A stretch of 64,000 nt of DNA from Corylus avellana (lineage: Eukaryota > Streptophyta > Magnoliopsida > Fagales > Betulaceae): the NCBI RefSeq assembly GCF_901000735.1, contig NC_081542.1, positions 41,378,375 through 41,442,374 of the forward strand, read 5' to 3'. Made by a program: the position numbers and the translations under genes. Under the pieces are notes generated by a model. That model did not search any database. It was given only the letters and a program-made list of their open reading frames with translations, and had not been told where the DNA came from. Positions 9,577 through 21,684 of this stretch are shown here, in pieces. Each line of letters begins with the position of its first letter. Position 1 is the first letter of the stretch.

Positions 9577-12500
9577 GAAAATGGCAGGGAAGGTCACGTA
9601 GAAGATGAATTTCCTGAAGTTAAAGTAGACTTTCAGGTAAAAGCTTCTAGAAATCGAGATATAAAAAAATATGAACTTTTACTCCCTACAGTTAAATCAT
9701 TTCACGTCAGCATGTTTTGCCTTCTAGATACACATTTAATTCCTTACCTGGAATTTTCTAGTTTATTTTTACTGGAATATCACTAAATTTTTTTACTTAT
9801 CAACAAAAAAAAAAAAGGAATATCACTAAATTTCAGAATACCATGGTTTCAGGAGACATTTTTGGGCCACACAAGTCCAATCAGCCGATGCCGCTTTTCT
9901 GCATCTGGGAACAATATAGCCAGTGCTTCTCTGGATGGCACAGTAAGGTACTTTTTTCTGGAATTAGGCGACAGAAAGAGATTAACTGTAAGCGTGGTGA
10001 TGACTCCTAGTCCCCTATCAGTTGTGTACATTCAAATGCCTACGTGCGGGAATGGACTCAGAGGAGCCGGTTTGAAGAAAGAAAGTAAGAAAAAGAGGAG
10101 ACAAAAGAAAAAACCTGTAGAACCATCCTGCCTAGGTTGTTGAGCATGCTATAGAGGGCTCCGGGGATCCCCCCCTGTTTAACTTCTTAATTATGTGCTG
10201 ATTTCAAAATTACTCCCTAATCATTCTCCATTCATTTTAACAAAGGATATGGACGTATGACTCTTCAACTCCAGCATCAAGAAATGCAACAATTTATTGT
10301 GGGGCAGAGATCATGTCACTTGACTGGGAGTCTAAGTCTGACCGCTTGGTATGTAAACCTTTTAGAGTAAATTCATGTATGGTTTGATATGGGAATGGTG
10401 GTGATTAAATGAGATTGGATATACATACTTTTAAGTTTTGTGGTTCGTTTTGACAAAAGCTTCTCATAGGCACTGCTGATGGAGGCATTAAAGCATGGAA
10501 TGTTGATGCAAAGAGGGTTGTCTGTGATCTGAGCACAACTGAAGCATTTCCGAGGTTCCTCCTACATATATTATGCCTGTGTTTCTCTTCTTCATTGGTG
10601 CTTGCTCTTACATTTCTGTGGTGCTGCAGTGTCTTGGATCTGAAGTGCAGCCCTGTAGAGCCAATTTTTGTTTCTGCGGCAGCATCCAGAGGGTATGTTC
10701 TGCTAATAATATTAAGATTCCATATAGAAGTGAAATTCCAGATATTTGTCCTCTCTTTTAAACTTATATTAGACTGAAGTATGATGCTTGCATTGTGTTG
10801 TTGAAATGACTTTAGTTTTGGTTTAAACTATTCTTACATAGTTAGGGTGTTTCTTGAGGACATTGATCCCTGTCATATGTAATGTTCAGAAGATTGACCT
10901 AGGATTTGTTATTCTTTTCAATGTCTTCCATATGTATAAAATGAATTTGTGCTTCTTTCTATGGGTGCAAGAGACTAATATGGATTCATTTTCTTTCTAG
11001 GCACGGCTCAAGTTATATTGACAAATTGGGGTTTGCTTCGTTAACCGTATGGAACATGAAAATGTGGAAGGCTGTGGTATCTGCTGATTCATCTTAGTAC
11101 CTCATATTTGCATGCAGTTGCTAGTTTTTATTTTATCCCGTAATGATCTTTGCCTTTCATGAAGACAGTCCTTCCACTTGGTAAAGATCCACCTGCAATT
11201 ACTTCCCTATGCTTCAATCACAATGGGAAGATTTTAGCAGCTTCTGCAACCGATGGAATGATTCACATGTTTGGTATCCTTTTCCTTTTAACTATGTTAG
11301 GACCTGGTATCGTGGTCTACATTGTAATGGTTAACATATGTTGTTGCACATACTTGTTCAAAAATTCCTTTTCTGCTGAAGTGGCCCTTCTGAATGCAAT
11401 TTTGGAGGTTTACTTTGTCCCTTGGCTAGAACAGTACCGTTGTCATTTGGGGAAAAGGAAAGGGTTCCAGTTATGCACAGCTGAGGGCGCCTACACTGAC
11501 ACAGCCATATAGATATGTGAAATCCCTTAACTAGCGAAAGACATGGCTGCTGGTTTGCAAATTACTGGGTGGCCTGCACATGATTCTGCTATAAACTCTA
11601 TTCTTTTTGGGCCTGATGAGACAAGCATTTTTAGCTTGGGTTCAGATGGAAAGGCAAGTATATATTGATTTTGATGTAAAATTTAGTGAGAGTTTTGAAA
11701 ATAATGCTCCTTTATTTTTTTCTTTGAAACTTAATGTAATTAGATGTTTTTGCTACCTTATATTAAGTGTAAACCTCACGGAATTAGTTTTGTGGTGTTA
11801 GATTTTCGAATGGAGCTTGCAAAATCAAGGTCACGTCCTTTGGTCAAGAAACTGTAGTAGGTAAATGCATTGGTTGGCATTACTTTTTTAACAGTGAATA
11901 TATTGGTTAAAACTCCCTGGACTGACTAAATTCCAACATTCAACTGTTATCATAGTTCTTGCAAAAAAGTGAGATTGATTAATTGCTTTCTATGTGCAAA
12001 ATGATGTCATAACCAGTGTGTTGTAGGACTGGGGATTGTTATACCACCTATATGTCAAATTGAAGGATTGTCGACTGATGATGTATTCTTATACCATAGG
12101 GCTTCTTTGATGTCTTCCTATACCACTATCATTTTCCCTTTTATGTTTTTCTCCTATTTATTGCTCTCTCTCTCTCTCTCTCTCTCTCTCTAGGTCATTA
12201 GAGTTTATAGAATGAAGCTTGATATATAACATGAGTTTTCAATTCTGTAGGTTTTGTGATCCTGAGAGCTCAAAAATTTGCAGACATGAAATGGCTTTAA
12301 ATGCTAACGGGAGGAGACTATTGGTGACATCTGGTTCAGTAAGAGCACCCATATATCAGGTTTATCTCTTCCCCACCATGCCCCTCTCTCTCTCTCTCAT
12401 GCATGTGTAGACGCACGCGCTTGCGTGTACACTCACAGACTGGTGCAGACATAGTTGGAGTGGTTTTCCCCTCAAGAAACCACTTGCTAATATATTCGTC

Positions 12501-12799
12501 TAGATCCATTTGTTTACTAGAGTTACAAAAGTAGACTAGAAGCCGTGCCGGTCATTTTGGTGGTCTGGAACATCCCTGGCAGGAAAATCCCTGCCTGTCA
12601 GGTTAATGTAGATACAGGTGGTGCTCCTGTTCTAATCGTAGTTATTGTTGTATTGACTCATCAGGTTCGTGGTCATAGAAATGGGTTGAGAACTCTTCCA
12701 CATAGTGCTGCTATAACAACTGTTGATTGGCATCCTACTTTGCCCATTTTCGTGACTCGATCAGCTGATAACTCGGTTCGAGTAACGTCTATTTTATAA
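9577..12799 (+). CDS. WDR91-like WD40-repeat protein, C-terminal half, 11 exons
   Basis: Plant homologues of WDR91 are WD40 proteins tied to endosomal PI3P and Rab7 control in animals; the plant role is less clear. Exons I can join in one frame: 9577-9636, 9853-9947, 10246-10348, 10460-10554, 10630-10692, 11001-11076, 11165-11273, 11541-11653, 11802-11860, 12251-12359, 12665-12799 (stop TAA). The spliced protein has WD40 blades including GHTSPISRCRFSASG, IWTYDSSTPASRNA, LLIGTADGGIKAWN, TSLCFNHNGKILAA, LFGPDETSIFSLGSDGK and TVDWHPTLPIF. No internal stop was found. All introns are GT-AG except the one after 11653, which is GC-AG. The N-terminal half (LisH-like and coiled-coil region) is not in view: it is either left of the CACTA element, which would then be an intronic insertion, or lost. 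Its 3' UTR is split by a Sirevirus. Confidence 0.85.
9791..9816 (+). mobile_element. extremely truncated retro-insertion with 17-bp TSD
   Basis: The 26-bp insert ends in 12 A residues and is flanked by exact direct repeats at 9774-9790 and 9817-9833 (GGAATATCACTAAATTT). This is the signature of target-primed reverse transcription with only a few bases copied. It lies in the first visible intron of the WDR91-like gene. Confidence 0.8.
12166..12193 (+). repeat. (CT)n microsatellite
   Basis: A pure CT run in an intron of the WDR91-like gene; further CT-rich tracts lie in the following introns near 12385-12400. Confidence 0.9.
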
Positions 12800-12865
12800 A
12801 GGCCTCACTTCAGTGTCTTTATTCTTGGTCTGTTGGTGGTTGAAGGAAGTTTTCTTAGTTGGTTT

Positions 12866-13772
12866 TGTTAGTTTAGGTTTGGCACATTCGGTATTGCATG
12901 TATGTTGGTGAAAATTATCACCTCAAAATGTGTCAGGAAGAAAATTCTAGAGGCATGTCCGGACCTACAGAAAACGGGTCCGGACACAAAAACCAGCAAG
13001 GGAATTTTTGAAGAGCAGGTCCGGACCTCCAGACTCTGTGTCCGGACCTGATTTCCAGAAGCTAAGTATAATGAGGCAGGTCCGGACCTCCAGACTCTGT
13101 GTCCGGACCTGATATCCAGAAAGTGAAGATTGAAGGAGATGTCCGGACCTCCAGAAGTTGGGTCCGGACATCAGTTCCAGAGAACGCATTTGTATTGAGA
13201 TGTCCGAACACACCAATTGGAGGTCCGGACATCACTAGGTTACGAATAAGTAAACCTAGCCATGTCCGGACCTCAGATCCACCATGTCCGGACACGGCAG
13301 TATTTTATTGGGTATTTTTCTATTTAAGCTACGTGAGTTTGCTATTGTAACCTACGTATTTTATTGAGAAAAATCAGGGTGCTTAGAGAGAGAGAATTTG
13401 TTCTAGATTATTTTTGAAGAGAAAATACGTGAAGCCAATCGGAGTTCCGGTGAAAGGAAATCTTTCAGAAGAATCGTGCCAGATGTTCTGGAAAGGGCTA
13501 CTGAGGTAGAAGTCAAGTGGGTCACTTGTCGTGTGCAAGGAAGAGTCAAAGGTTTTGTTATTCTTCTTGTATTCCTTATTCTTCTATTTTAGTGAATTGA
13601 TTTCCTGGGTTTGGCTGCCCCGGAGAGGTTTTACATTTAGAGAGTTCTCTAAATGGTTTCCTCTTCGTAACCAAATTTCTGTGTTCTTGATTGCAAATTT
13701 CCTTTCAGTATTTGGTTGATTTTTAACTGCTAAGTTAGATCTGTTTTTTGGATAATTTTTGTAAAACTCCTT
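12866..13772 (+). repeat. left LTR of element 1, truncated at its 3' end
   Basis: Begins TGTTAGTTTAGG and matches the right LTR until AAAACTCC, where it joins gag sequence directly. The last ~40 bp present in the right LTR are missing. The U3-like part (12957-13291) holds about eleven TCCGGA palindromes. Confidence 0.9.
12957..13291. promoter_or_regulatory. TCCGGA palindrome array in LTR U3
   Basis: Eleven perfect TCCGGA cores and one degenerate one (TCCGAA near 13203), mostly as GTCCGGAC followed by CTCCAGA or CTGAT. Spacing alternates short and long, giving pairs. Position upstream of the LTR transcription start region suggests an enhancer, but this is inference. The same array is at 21950-22284 in the right LTR. 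Confidence 0.6.
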
Positions 13773-14215
13773 GACGGAACAAATTATACGCTTTGGAAAA
13801 TTCGTATGAGAGCTTATTTTAAATCCATTAATGTTTGGCATATTGTTGAATCTGGATGGACACGTCCAGACAAAACAATTGCTGAATGGACAACGGAAGA
13901 AAAAAATTGTGCTACTGCGAATGACAAAGCTATAAATGCTATTTACATCTCTGTTTCAAATGAAGAATTTTCTAGGATTTCTAGATGTGAAATAGCTAAG
14001 GAAGCTTGGGAAACGTTAGAAATCACACATGAAGGAACCAAAGTTGTTAGAACTTCAAAAATTCAAATGTTGGTTTCTCAGTTTGAGGAGATTAGAATGC
14101 AGGAAGATGAAACTTTTGATGAATTCTATTCAAAGCTTAGTGCCATTAGAAACTCTACCATTAATTTGGGAAAGAAAATGGATGATGCTAAAGTGGTGAA
14201 AAAATCTTAAGATCT
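13773..14215 (+). pseudogene. gag 5' part of element 1 (no start, frameshifted)
   Basis: Encodes the retrotransposon gag (UBN2/DUF4219-type) domain with YFKSINVWHIVESGW and [10 protein letters not shown]. Compared with element 2, its start codon and first ~20 codons have gone with the LTR/PBS deletion. One A is missing from an A-run near 14203, which shifts the frame into a stop (TAA at 14208-14210). The frame resumes at once in the long ORF that follows. Confidence 0.85.
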
Positions 14216-17200
14216 TTGCCTGAGAGGTTTATTCCCCAAATTGCTGCTATACAACAGAGCAAGGACTTAGATACTATGAGAGTAGAAGAACTTGTAGGTT
14301 CCCTTCAGACTTTTGAACTAATTCTACCCAAACTCAAGAAAACAAAAAACATTGCTCTTAAAGCAAAAAATGTTAAAGTCAATTCTTGTGGGTCGTCTGA
14401 TGAGGATTCTGGGGATGATGAAGGATTTGCCCTGTTTGCTAAAAAATTTAGAAAATTTTTTAGACCCGTGAATGGAAGGTTTAAAAATCGTGACTCAAAA
14501 ACTCTTGTGAAACCGAAAGGTGAGTTTAGAAATAATCCACGTGAGAACTTAGAGAATGATCAGAAAGATAAGTTCACTAGTGGACGAAAATGTCATGAAT
14601 GTGGGGGTAGGGGTCATATTCGAATTGAATGTGCTAATCTAAAAAAATCCAAAGGTAAAGCTTTCAATGTCACTCAGAGTGATGAATCAGATGATGAAAA
14701 ATCCGAAGAAGATGTTGAAGGAGGAGTGAATTATTTAGCTTTTACTGCTTCTTATGATAATTATTATGAGACTGTTAACTCACCTCACATGATAAATGAA
14801 TCTGAAATTGAATCTGATGATGAGGTGGATTTACAAACTGCTTATAATAACTTGTTTGTAGAATGTGATAAATTGAACAAGCTGAATAGGAAAAATCTGA
14901 AAAATCTGAAAGAAGCTGAACTTGAGAAAGAAAGATTAATGAAATCTATGGATGAATGTTTAGCTATTCGAAACACTTTGACTTCTGAAAATCTCATGCT
15001 GATTGCTAAAGTGAAATCTCTGGAAAAGAACTTGAATGATTCGAATGATCATTTAAAGAAGTTTTCGAGTGATAAATTGAATCAAATGTTAGGAAATCAG
15101 AAACATTCACATGATAGGACTGGATTGGGTTTTAATAAACATGTTAATGCATCTTCTTCAAATGTTGCAACCACTTCAAAAATCATGTTTGTGAAACCTA
15201 AAATGAAAAATGTGGAAATTGAGAATTCTTGCTTACCTCAAGAAAGTTCAGAAGATGTGACCAAGAAGAATAAATTGAAATTCAAAGTTCCGGTAAGGAC
15301 TAACTTCATTCCTACTTGTTTTCACTGTGGTGTCAAAGGTCATACTCGACCAAACTGTTTTCAAATTAGGGCTCAACAACCATGGTCTCAGAAGAATTTC
15401 CCTAGAATAGATGAACCTGGAATTGGAAATCAACTAAAAGTTTTAACTGCTCAAGTGAAACTTATTAGTGAAAAGTTAGCTGTTTTGTCAAATTCTGTTG
15501 ATATAAAAGATATGTCTAATTTAATTGACAAAAATGTGCAAGTTCCTCCTCAAAAGGAACAAGTCTGGGTTAAAAAGAAGGATCATCTATGTCTTGTTGC
15601 TCATACTGCCTTAAGTGTGCTTAACTCGTGTTTGTGGTTTCTGGATAGTGGTTGTTCAAAACATATGACAGGTGATAAGTCACTATTCAAAGAGCTTAAA
15701 GAAGGCAAAGGAGGTGGAAGCATCACTTATGGAGATGGCAGCAAATCGAAGGTGATTGGTCAAGGAATTGTGGAAATTACCGGTGCCCCTACTCCACAAG
15801 AAGTACTGTATGTTGAAGGTCTCCGGGCAAATTTATTGAGCATCAGTCAATTTTGTGATTATGATTTAGTGGTCCAGTTTTCCAAGAAAGAATGCAGCAT
15901 ATTTGACTCTCAAGGAAAATGGTTGATGGGAGGAAAGCGCACTGCTGACAATTGCTATTGTCTCTCCTCAAATTCTCAAATAAATTGCAATAAGGCAACC
16001 CTGGACACTGGAGAATTGTGGCATCAACGATTGGGGCATCTAAATTTTCATGATCTGGTCAGAATTTCTAAGACAGAAGCCATAGCTGATCTACCAAAGA
16101 TTCATCAGGTAGATAAAGGAAAATGTGGCCCATGCCAATTGGGGAAACAAACTAGAACTCCTCACAAAAAGATCTCAGGTATTGTTACCTCTCGAAACTT
16201 AGAGCTTCTTCACATGGATCTCATGGGCCCTACACGGACAGCTAGTTTGGGAGGCAAGAAATACATTATGGTGATCGTTGATGACTTCTCTCGATACACA
16301 TGGGTCGTTCTGTTAAGAGAAAAATCTGAAGCCTTTGCACAAGCTCAGATCTTGTTTCAGAAAATCCAAAATGAACAAGACTGTCTCATCAAGCGGATCC
16401 GAAGCGATCATGGCAGAGAATTCGAGAATTCAAGTTTTGAAGATTATTGTGCTCAGCAAGGTATCAAACAAGAATTCTCATCTCCCATAACTCCTCAACA
16501 AAATGGAGTAGTTGAACGGAAAAATCGAGTCATACAAGAAATGGCAAGAGTTATGATACATGCTAAGGATTTGGCACAACATTTTTGGGGAGAAGCAATC
16601 CATACAGCATGCCATATTGTTAATCGAGTTTTTCTCAGACCTACTACTACCAAGACACCATATGAGCTATGGCGAGGAAAGAAACCCACTGTCAAATATT
16701 TTAGGGTGTTTGGAAGTACATGTTACATTCTTCGTGATAGAGAAAACTTGGGGAAGTTTGATGCGAAGAGTGACGAAGGAATTTTTCTTGGATACTCTAA
16801 TACAAGTCGAGCCAGTCGTGTGTATAACAAAAGAACCAAGACAGTAATGGAATCAGTAAATGTTGTCATCGATGATGAAACTACCAAAGAGCTTTTTGCA
16901 GAAGAAGAGCCTCAGGTTGAGGGGGAGCAAGTTGATATGTCTGATAAAACTCATGAACCTCTTAGTCCGAACAGCTCAGCAGTCCGTACTTCAATACCTT
17001 CAGATACTGAAGACATGACTCCTTCACCAGTTCCACACTTGAACACTCATGCACCATCCTCCAGAGTCAAACTTAATCATCCTAGAGAAAATTTGCTGGG
17101 AAATGTTAATGAAGGATTACGTCTGCGAAACAGGGTGGTCAATCAAGTCACTTATTCTTGTTATCTCTCTCAGTTTGAACCAAAGAAGGTTAATGAGGCA

Positions 17201-18703
17201 TTAGAAGATGAGAGTTGGGTGTCAGCTATGCATGAAGAACTCAATCAGTTTGTTAGGAATGATGTCTGGAAATTGGTTCCAAAACCAAAAGATCAGAATA
17301 TCATTGGCACTAAATGGATCTTTAAGAATAAATCTGACGAGCATGGTACAGTGGTAAGAAACAAAGCTCGATTGGTTGCTCAAGGATACACTCAGGTTGA
17401 AGGAGTGGATTTTGATGAGACATTTGCACCAGTAGCCAGATTGGAATCTATCAGAATTTTGTTGAGCATCTCATGTCATCTTCAGATCAAATTGTATCAG
17501 ATGGACGTTAAGAGTGCTTTTCTTAATGGCATTCTTCAAGAAGAAGTATATGTAGCTCAGCCAAAAGGGTTTCAGGATCCAACTTATCCGGATCATGTTT
17601 ACAAGTTGAAAAAGGCGCTTTATGGATTGAAACAAGCTCCGAGAGCCTGGTATGAACGTCTGACAACATATCTTCTTGCACATGGGTTCATCCGAGGACA
17701 GGCTGACCGTACATTGTTCATTCGTAGGAAAGGCAGTCACCTTCTCATTGTCCAAATTTATGTAGATGACATTATCTTTGGCTCTACAGTTGACTCACAG
17801 GCTCATCAATTCTCTACAGAAATGAAGCAAGAGTTTGAAATGAGTATGATTGGTGAATTGACCTACTTTCTAGGTTTTCAAGTTCAACAATCCAACAAAG
17901 GCATTTTTGTATCTCAACCAAAGTATGCCAAAGATCTTGTGAAGAGATTTGGGTTGGATGGAAAAAGTCATGCTCGCACACCCATGAGTACGAGTGTTAA
18001 GCTGAGTGCAGATGTAGCTGGAAAATCCGTTGACCAAACTTTATACAGAAGCATGATAGGCTGTCTCCTTTATCTTACAGCTAGTCGACCAGACATATCT
18101 TTCAGTGTGGGTGTATGTGCTCGATTCCAAGCTAATCCAAAGGAATCTCATCTGACAGCTGTTAAACGGATTCTCAGGTATGTAAATGGCACAATCAATT
18201 TTGGAATTTATTTCTCTACTAATACAAATCTTGAACTTGCAGGATATTCTGATGCTGACTGGGCTGGAAATGCTGATGATCGAAAGAGTACATCAGGCGG
18301 ATGTTTTTACGTGGGAACGAATCTGGTCGCCTGGATGAGTAAGAAACAAAACTCCATCTCTCTTTCTACTGCTGAGGCCGAATATATAGCTGCTGGGAGC
18401 TGCTGTACACAGCTCATCTGGATGAAGCAACTTCTTGCCGACTATGGATTTGATCAAGGAAAAATGATTGTCTACTGTGACAATACGAGTGCCATCAACA
18501 TCTCAAAGAATCCGGTTCAACATTCACGCACGAAACACATTGACATTCGTCATCATTTCATCCGTGACTTGGTCGAGACCCAGGTGGTATCTCTTGAATT
18601 TATGCCTACTAAACACCAATTAGCTGACCTGTTTACAAAACCCCTAGATGGATCTAGGTTTGAGTATCTCAGGAATGCTATTGGTGTATGCGATCTCTCA
18701 TGA
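14216..18703 (+). CDS. copia gag-pol polyprotein of element 1
   Basis: One uninterrupted 1495-codon frame. It covers the rest of gag with two CCHC zinc knuckles (about residues 126 and 368) and a coiled-coil-like stretch between them. Next come an aspartic protease (LDSGCSKHM, about 476), the GAG-pre-integrase motif (LWHQRLGHL, about 601), and an integrase core with MDLMGP, SDHGREF and [12 protein letters not shown] (about 668-760). Reverse transcriptase follows with the catalytic YVDDII at about 1182, then RNase H with YSDADWAG and STAEAEY (about 1344-1390), ending near DLFTKPL. All catalytic motifs I can see are intact. The true translation start would be in the deleted leader, so the listed 5' limit is only where the frame opens after the frameshift. 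Confidence 0.93.
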   Translation: MPERFIPQIAAIQQSKDLDTMRVEELVGSLQTFELILPKLKKTKNIALKAKNVKVNSCGSSDEDSGDDEGFALFAKKFRKFFRPVNGRFKNRDSKTLVKPKGEFRNNPRENLENDQKDKFTSGRKCHECGGRGHIRIECANLKKSKGKAFNVTQSDESDDEKSEEDVEGGVNYLAFTASYDNYYETVNSPHMINESEIESDDEVDLQTAYNNLFVECDKLNKLNRKNLKNLKEAELEKERLMKSMDECLAIRNTLTSENLMLIAKVKSLEKNLNDSNDHLKKFSSDKLNQMLGNQKHSHDRTGLGFNKHVNASSSNVATTSKIMFVKPKMKNVEIENSCLPQESSEDVTKKNKLKFKVPVRTNFIPTCFHCGVKGHTRPNCFQIRAQQPWSQKNFPRIDEPGIGNQLKVLTAQVKLISEKLAVLSNSVDIKDMSNLIDKNVQVPPQKEQVWVKKKDHLCLVAHTALSVLNSCLWFLDSGCSKHMTGDKSLFKELKEGKGGGSITYGDGSKSKVIGQGIVEITGAPTPQEVLYVEGLRANLLSISQFCDYDLVVQFSKKECSIFDSQGKWLMGGKRTADNCYCLSSNSQINCNKATLDTGELWHQRLGHLNFHDLVRISKTEAIADLPKIHQVDKGKCGPCQLGKQTRTPHKKISGIVTSRNLELLHMDLMGPTRTASLGGKKYIMVIVDDFSRYTWVVLLREKSEAFAQAQILFQKIQNEQDCLIKRIRSDHGREFENSSFEDYCAQQGIKQEFSSPITPQQNGVVERKNRVIQEMARVMIHAKDLAQHFWGEAIHTACHIVNRVFLRPTTTKTPYELWRGKKPTVKYFRVFGSTCYILRDRENLGKFDAKSDEGIFLGYSNTSRASRVYNKRTKTVMESVNVVIDDETTKELFAEEEPQVEGEQVDMSDKTHEPLSPNSSAVRTSIPSDTEDMTPSPVPHLNTHAPSSRVKLNHPRENLLGNVNEGLRLRNRVVNQVTYSCYLSQFEPKKVNEALEDESWVSAMHEELNQFVRNDVWKLVPKPKDQNIIGTKWIFKNKSDEHGTVVRNKARLVAQGYTQVEGVDFDETFAPVARLESIRILLSISCHLQIKLYQMDVKSAFLNGILQEEVYVAQPKGFQDPTYPDHVYKLKKALYGLKQAPRAWYERLTTYLLAHGFIRGQADRTLFIRRKGSHLLIVQIYVDDIIFGSTVDSQAHQFSTEMKQEFEMSMIGELTYFLGFQVQQSNKGIFVSQPKYAKDLVKRFGLDGKSHARTPMSTSVKLSADVAGKSVDQTLYRSMIGCLLYLTASRPDISFSVGVCARFQANPKESHLTAVKRILRYVNGTINFGIYFSTNTNLELAGYSDADWAGNADDRKSTSGGCFYVGTNLVAWMSKKQNSISLSTAEAEYIAAGSCCTQLIWMKQLLADYGFDQGKMIVYCDNTSAINISKNPVQHSRTKHIDIRHHFIRDLVETQVVSLEFMPTKHQLADLFTKPLDGSRFEYLRNAIGVCDLS

Positions 18704-20685
18704 TTGTATACATAGAACATGCCTAGAAATTGCACATATTGATACTTATCTATAGCTGTTCTAGGGCAATTTTTTTTGTTTTGTCTGCTTTGCTTTTATT
18801 ATCTTTACTTCCTTTATTTTATTTCATTTTTTTTAATTGTTAGATATTCAGTTACTCATGTCTTGTGCTCAAATGAAGTTTTCACATATGAGTGGGGTCA
18901 ATATTTCTGCAATTTACATCTATTGCTCCATATGTTTCTGATATTCTTTGTTTTTCTGAAGACTGTTAAAGGAGTAAAAGTCAGTTTGTTTCTCATGTCC
19001 CAAATTGTGCACTTGTTACCCCCATTAGGTTTAGATTTTTGCTATGTGTTTGGAAATTTGGAGCAAACATTTTGTTTGGAAGATAGGCAGTGTAGAATCT
19101 TGCCACTTGACCAACTCGTTAGTTGAACCTAGCTCCTAAAAATTCCACCATTCTTAAAAAAAAAAAAAAAGAAAAAAAAAAAGGGCATAAAATAAGCTCA
19201 GATGATTTCATTTTGCTTCTGTCTGTCCCTAAAGAAAGAATCAGTGATCAAATCATTGCGGAAATAGATGATTACTAAAGGACATGGTAAAAGAAAATGA
19301 TCAATCTCAGGGGGAGTGTATCGGATGAGGGAATCTAGGTCCTAACATTATAAGGTTTTACTGTGGTTTGCATTAGACTGCTGGTCTTCATTTACAAAAT
19401 GTCTGCCTAGATTCACCTTTCATTGATGAAATCTTAGTTAATGGGAGTATTCACACACTACACCATCACATGAGATCTCTGATAATTGCTTACTTGACCG
19501 AATTCACAGAATAAGGTTGTGTCGTACATATGGTACATTTATGATGTAAGTGTATATTGTTGACCACTCCGAAGTGTTAAGATTTCATAAGAACACTCAT
19601 GGGTTACTAGATATCTAAACAATTCTGTTTGTTTACAGTTTTGTTCTCTCTCTGTTTTTCTTAAAAAAAATAAAAATAAAAATAAAAAAAATTAATTAAT
19701 TAATTAATTAATTAATTACTTATTTTGTTTGTTTTTAAGCTTAGTTTTATTGTTGCGGTCCGGACACTGTGCTTACATGTCCGGACACGCAAACAACTTT
19801 GGTTGTATCGCCGGTTCCTTAAAACTCTTCCATTCCAATTGTTCATCTTCCTTGCTCGGCCGAACCATTGTTTTTCTCTAAATTTTTTTTTGTGTTCGTT
19901 CGTTTGCTTCTCTGTGTGTCCATTTCCTCTATCTATAATCAACATCCAACAATCCACGGTATGTTCTTATTTCTCCTTTATTTTTTGACAGTTTTTGTGC
20001 TCAAATCAAAACTTGGGATGAATATAGTTGGGTTTGAATTTGAACGTCCGAATTGCTGTTGTGATTATTTAGAGTTGATAGTTCTATCTCTTTCACATAA
20101 GTGTACTCAAATACATTACCTATGATGTATTTAGGACTCGGTTTTTCTTCCTGCCATGTGTTTGTTCATGCTCACATCTATATGCCTATCATCTGTTTGA
20201 TAAAATGCCTCCAAGAATCAAATATCCATGTGTGCTTCAATTTCTTTCAATCACATTGATCTCCTTCACTGTTACTTGTCTTTCAATATTGATTGGCATA
20301 GCACTAGGAATGCTGTGTATCAAATTCATGGATTGTTCATGGATAATTTCTCTTGCCCATACCTTGTTTGATAAAATATCTCAGTTTTGAAATTGTGTTC
20401 CATGTTTGCTCATTACCATGCTTTATTTCGAGACATTCAGTTTTTAGATGTTGGTTGCAACGTGTCAAGATATACATGATGTTTTTTTTTCTCAACTGTG
20501 ATAATACATAGCTCAATGCCTATTACAAGGTTGATGTAATCCACATTTCAAATCTGTTTAGGTTACATTTTTTTCGATTGTGGGATTACTTTGGATCAAA
20601 TGTTTCATCTCAAAAATCATTTTCCATGAAAATTTCTTCCATGATTTGAGATATTCGTTTATTTTCTTTGAAATGACTGCAGCAA
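18704..20685 (+). other. spacer between pol and ORF3 of element 1
   Basis: 18710-19620 is shared with element 2 (50520-51440), so it is an old part of this family. An AGGGGGAG tract is at about 19309. 19670-19720 is an A/T-rich run with ATTA repeats. 19755-19790 has two TCCGGA palindromes, followed by a pyrimidine-rich leader-like stretch. Confidence 0.6.
19755..20685 (+). promoter_or_regulatory. candidate internal promoter, 5'-UTR exon and intron for ORF3
   Basis: Two GTCCGGAC sites (about 19758 and 19780) precede a CT-rich leader. A plausible donor CACG|GTATGT lies at about 19959, and an acceptor CTGCAG ends at 20682, only three bases before the ORF3 ATG. This would give ORF3 a spliced leader independent of pol. 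Inferred from sequence only. Confidence 0.4.
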
Positions 20686-21684
20686 ATGGTGTATCCAATT
20701 TCAGAATCAACAATCAGGAGAAAGCGCACTCGTGAAGAAAAATCTGCCCTACAAGATAAGATTTTGACTCGCAAAATTGTGATCGAGCGTGGAGTAGAAC
20801 AAAATGACCTTCGAGTTGAACCGTTCCGATTCATTCATGACATCTTCCAAGCAAATCAATGGACCTCCTTGTTCATTCCTGTTAGTGCCTACACTCGGTT
20901 AGTTCGGGAATTCTACTACAACATCGACGACATTGACTTAGTTGGTCCCCCGTCATTCAAGACCAAAGTATCCGGGAAAACTCTCAATATCACTACTGAA
21001 CTGATCAGTGAAGTTACGGGAATTCCATTGACAAATGAGAAGCCGCTCCCATTTCTGGATGATGATCCACAACCGACAAAAGCTGAAATCATGGGAGTTC
21101 TAAATCCAAGTCAGCAGCTTGTATGGGATGCAGACCTGAACAAAATTCCGATTGGCTATGTTCGGGCTCCAGAGAGATTGTTAACTCGGATTTTATTGCA
21201 GAATATTTGGCCAATGTCTCGACATAGTCACTTAACTATCGAACGAGCAATGATGATTTATGGCATCATCAAACGTGTTGAGTTTTGTCTCTGCACTCAT
21301 ATGGTTTTGACCATGATCGAGCTCCATGAAGATCACGCCATTGCATTACCGTATGGCGGACTCATTACAAAGATTTTGCACGCCACTTTGCCAAAGATTT
21401 CTGCAAATGAACATCTGGAAGCTCCTGAAGGCTACTTTGGAAAAGGAACTGTGCTGAAGTCAAATGCACAACTTAGACTTCAAGCTCCAGCTGCTCATGC
21501 TCCTCCGCTTCTTCAAGACCCCCCAGCTGCGTCTTCCTCAGGCTCATCCGATGCCTCAAGTCAATTCCACCAAATAATCTCCTTACTTCAAGCTCAAGGC
21601 CGAAGCATCGAAGATTTACACACCCGCATGACGACTTTGGAAAAAGATGTGAAATCTATCAAGGATCGGCTTTACCAAGAATAA
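20686..21684 (+). CDS. Sirevirus extra ORF (ORF3), plant transposon-protein domain
   Basis: An intact 332-codon ORF starting with ATG in a good context. The N-terminus has a basic cluster RRKRTREEK that looks like a nuclear localisation signal. The middle (about 45-230) resembles the 'putative plant transposon protein' domain found downstream of pol in many plant LTR elements. Then comes a proline/alanine/serine-rich linker (about 265-295) and a C-terminal heptad-like coiled coil. Sirevirus ORFs at this position are often called env-like, but I see no signal peptide, transmembrane segment or glycosylation-rich ectodomain, so I would not call it an envelope. Its role is unknown. The frame is intact although the element has lost its primer-binding site. 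Confidence 0.8.
   Translation: MVYPISESTIRRKRTREEKSALQDKILTRKIVIERGVEQNDLRVEPFRFIHDIFQANQWTSLFIPVSAYTRLVREFYYNIDDIDLVGPPSFKTKVSGKTLNITTELISEVTGIPLTNEKPLPFLDDDPQPTKAEIMGVLNPSQQLVWDADLNKIPIGYVRAPERLLTRILLQNIWPMSRHSHLTIERAMMIYGIIKRVEFCLCTHMVLTMIELHEDHAIALPYGGLITKILHATLPKISANEHLEAPEGYFGKGTVLKSNAQLRLQAPAAHAPPLLQDPPAASSSGSSDASSQFHQIISLLQAQGRSIEDLHTRMTTLEKDVKSIKDRLYQE

Noticed and set aside
13099..13350. Open frames within the LTR (both strands, repeated at 22092-22343)
   Set aside because: They occur identically in both LTRs and arise from TCCGGA repeats; no protein domain is seen.
20686..21684. ORF3 as a retroviral envelope gene
   Set aside because: No signal peptide, transmembrane helix or fusion-peptide-like segment; it has a nuclear-type basic N-terminus and a coiled-coil C-terminus instead.
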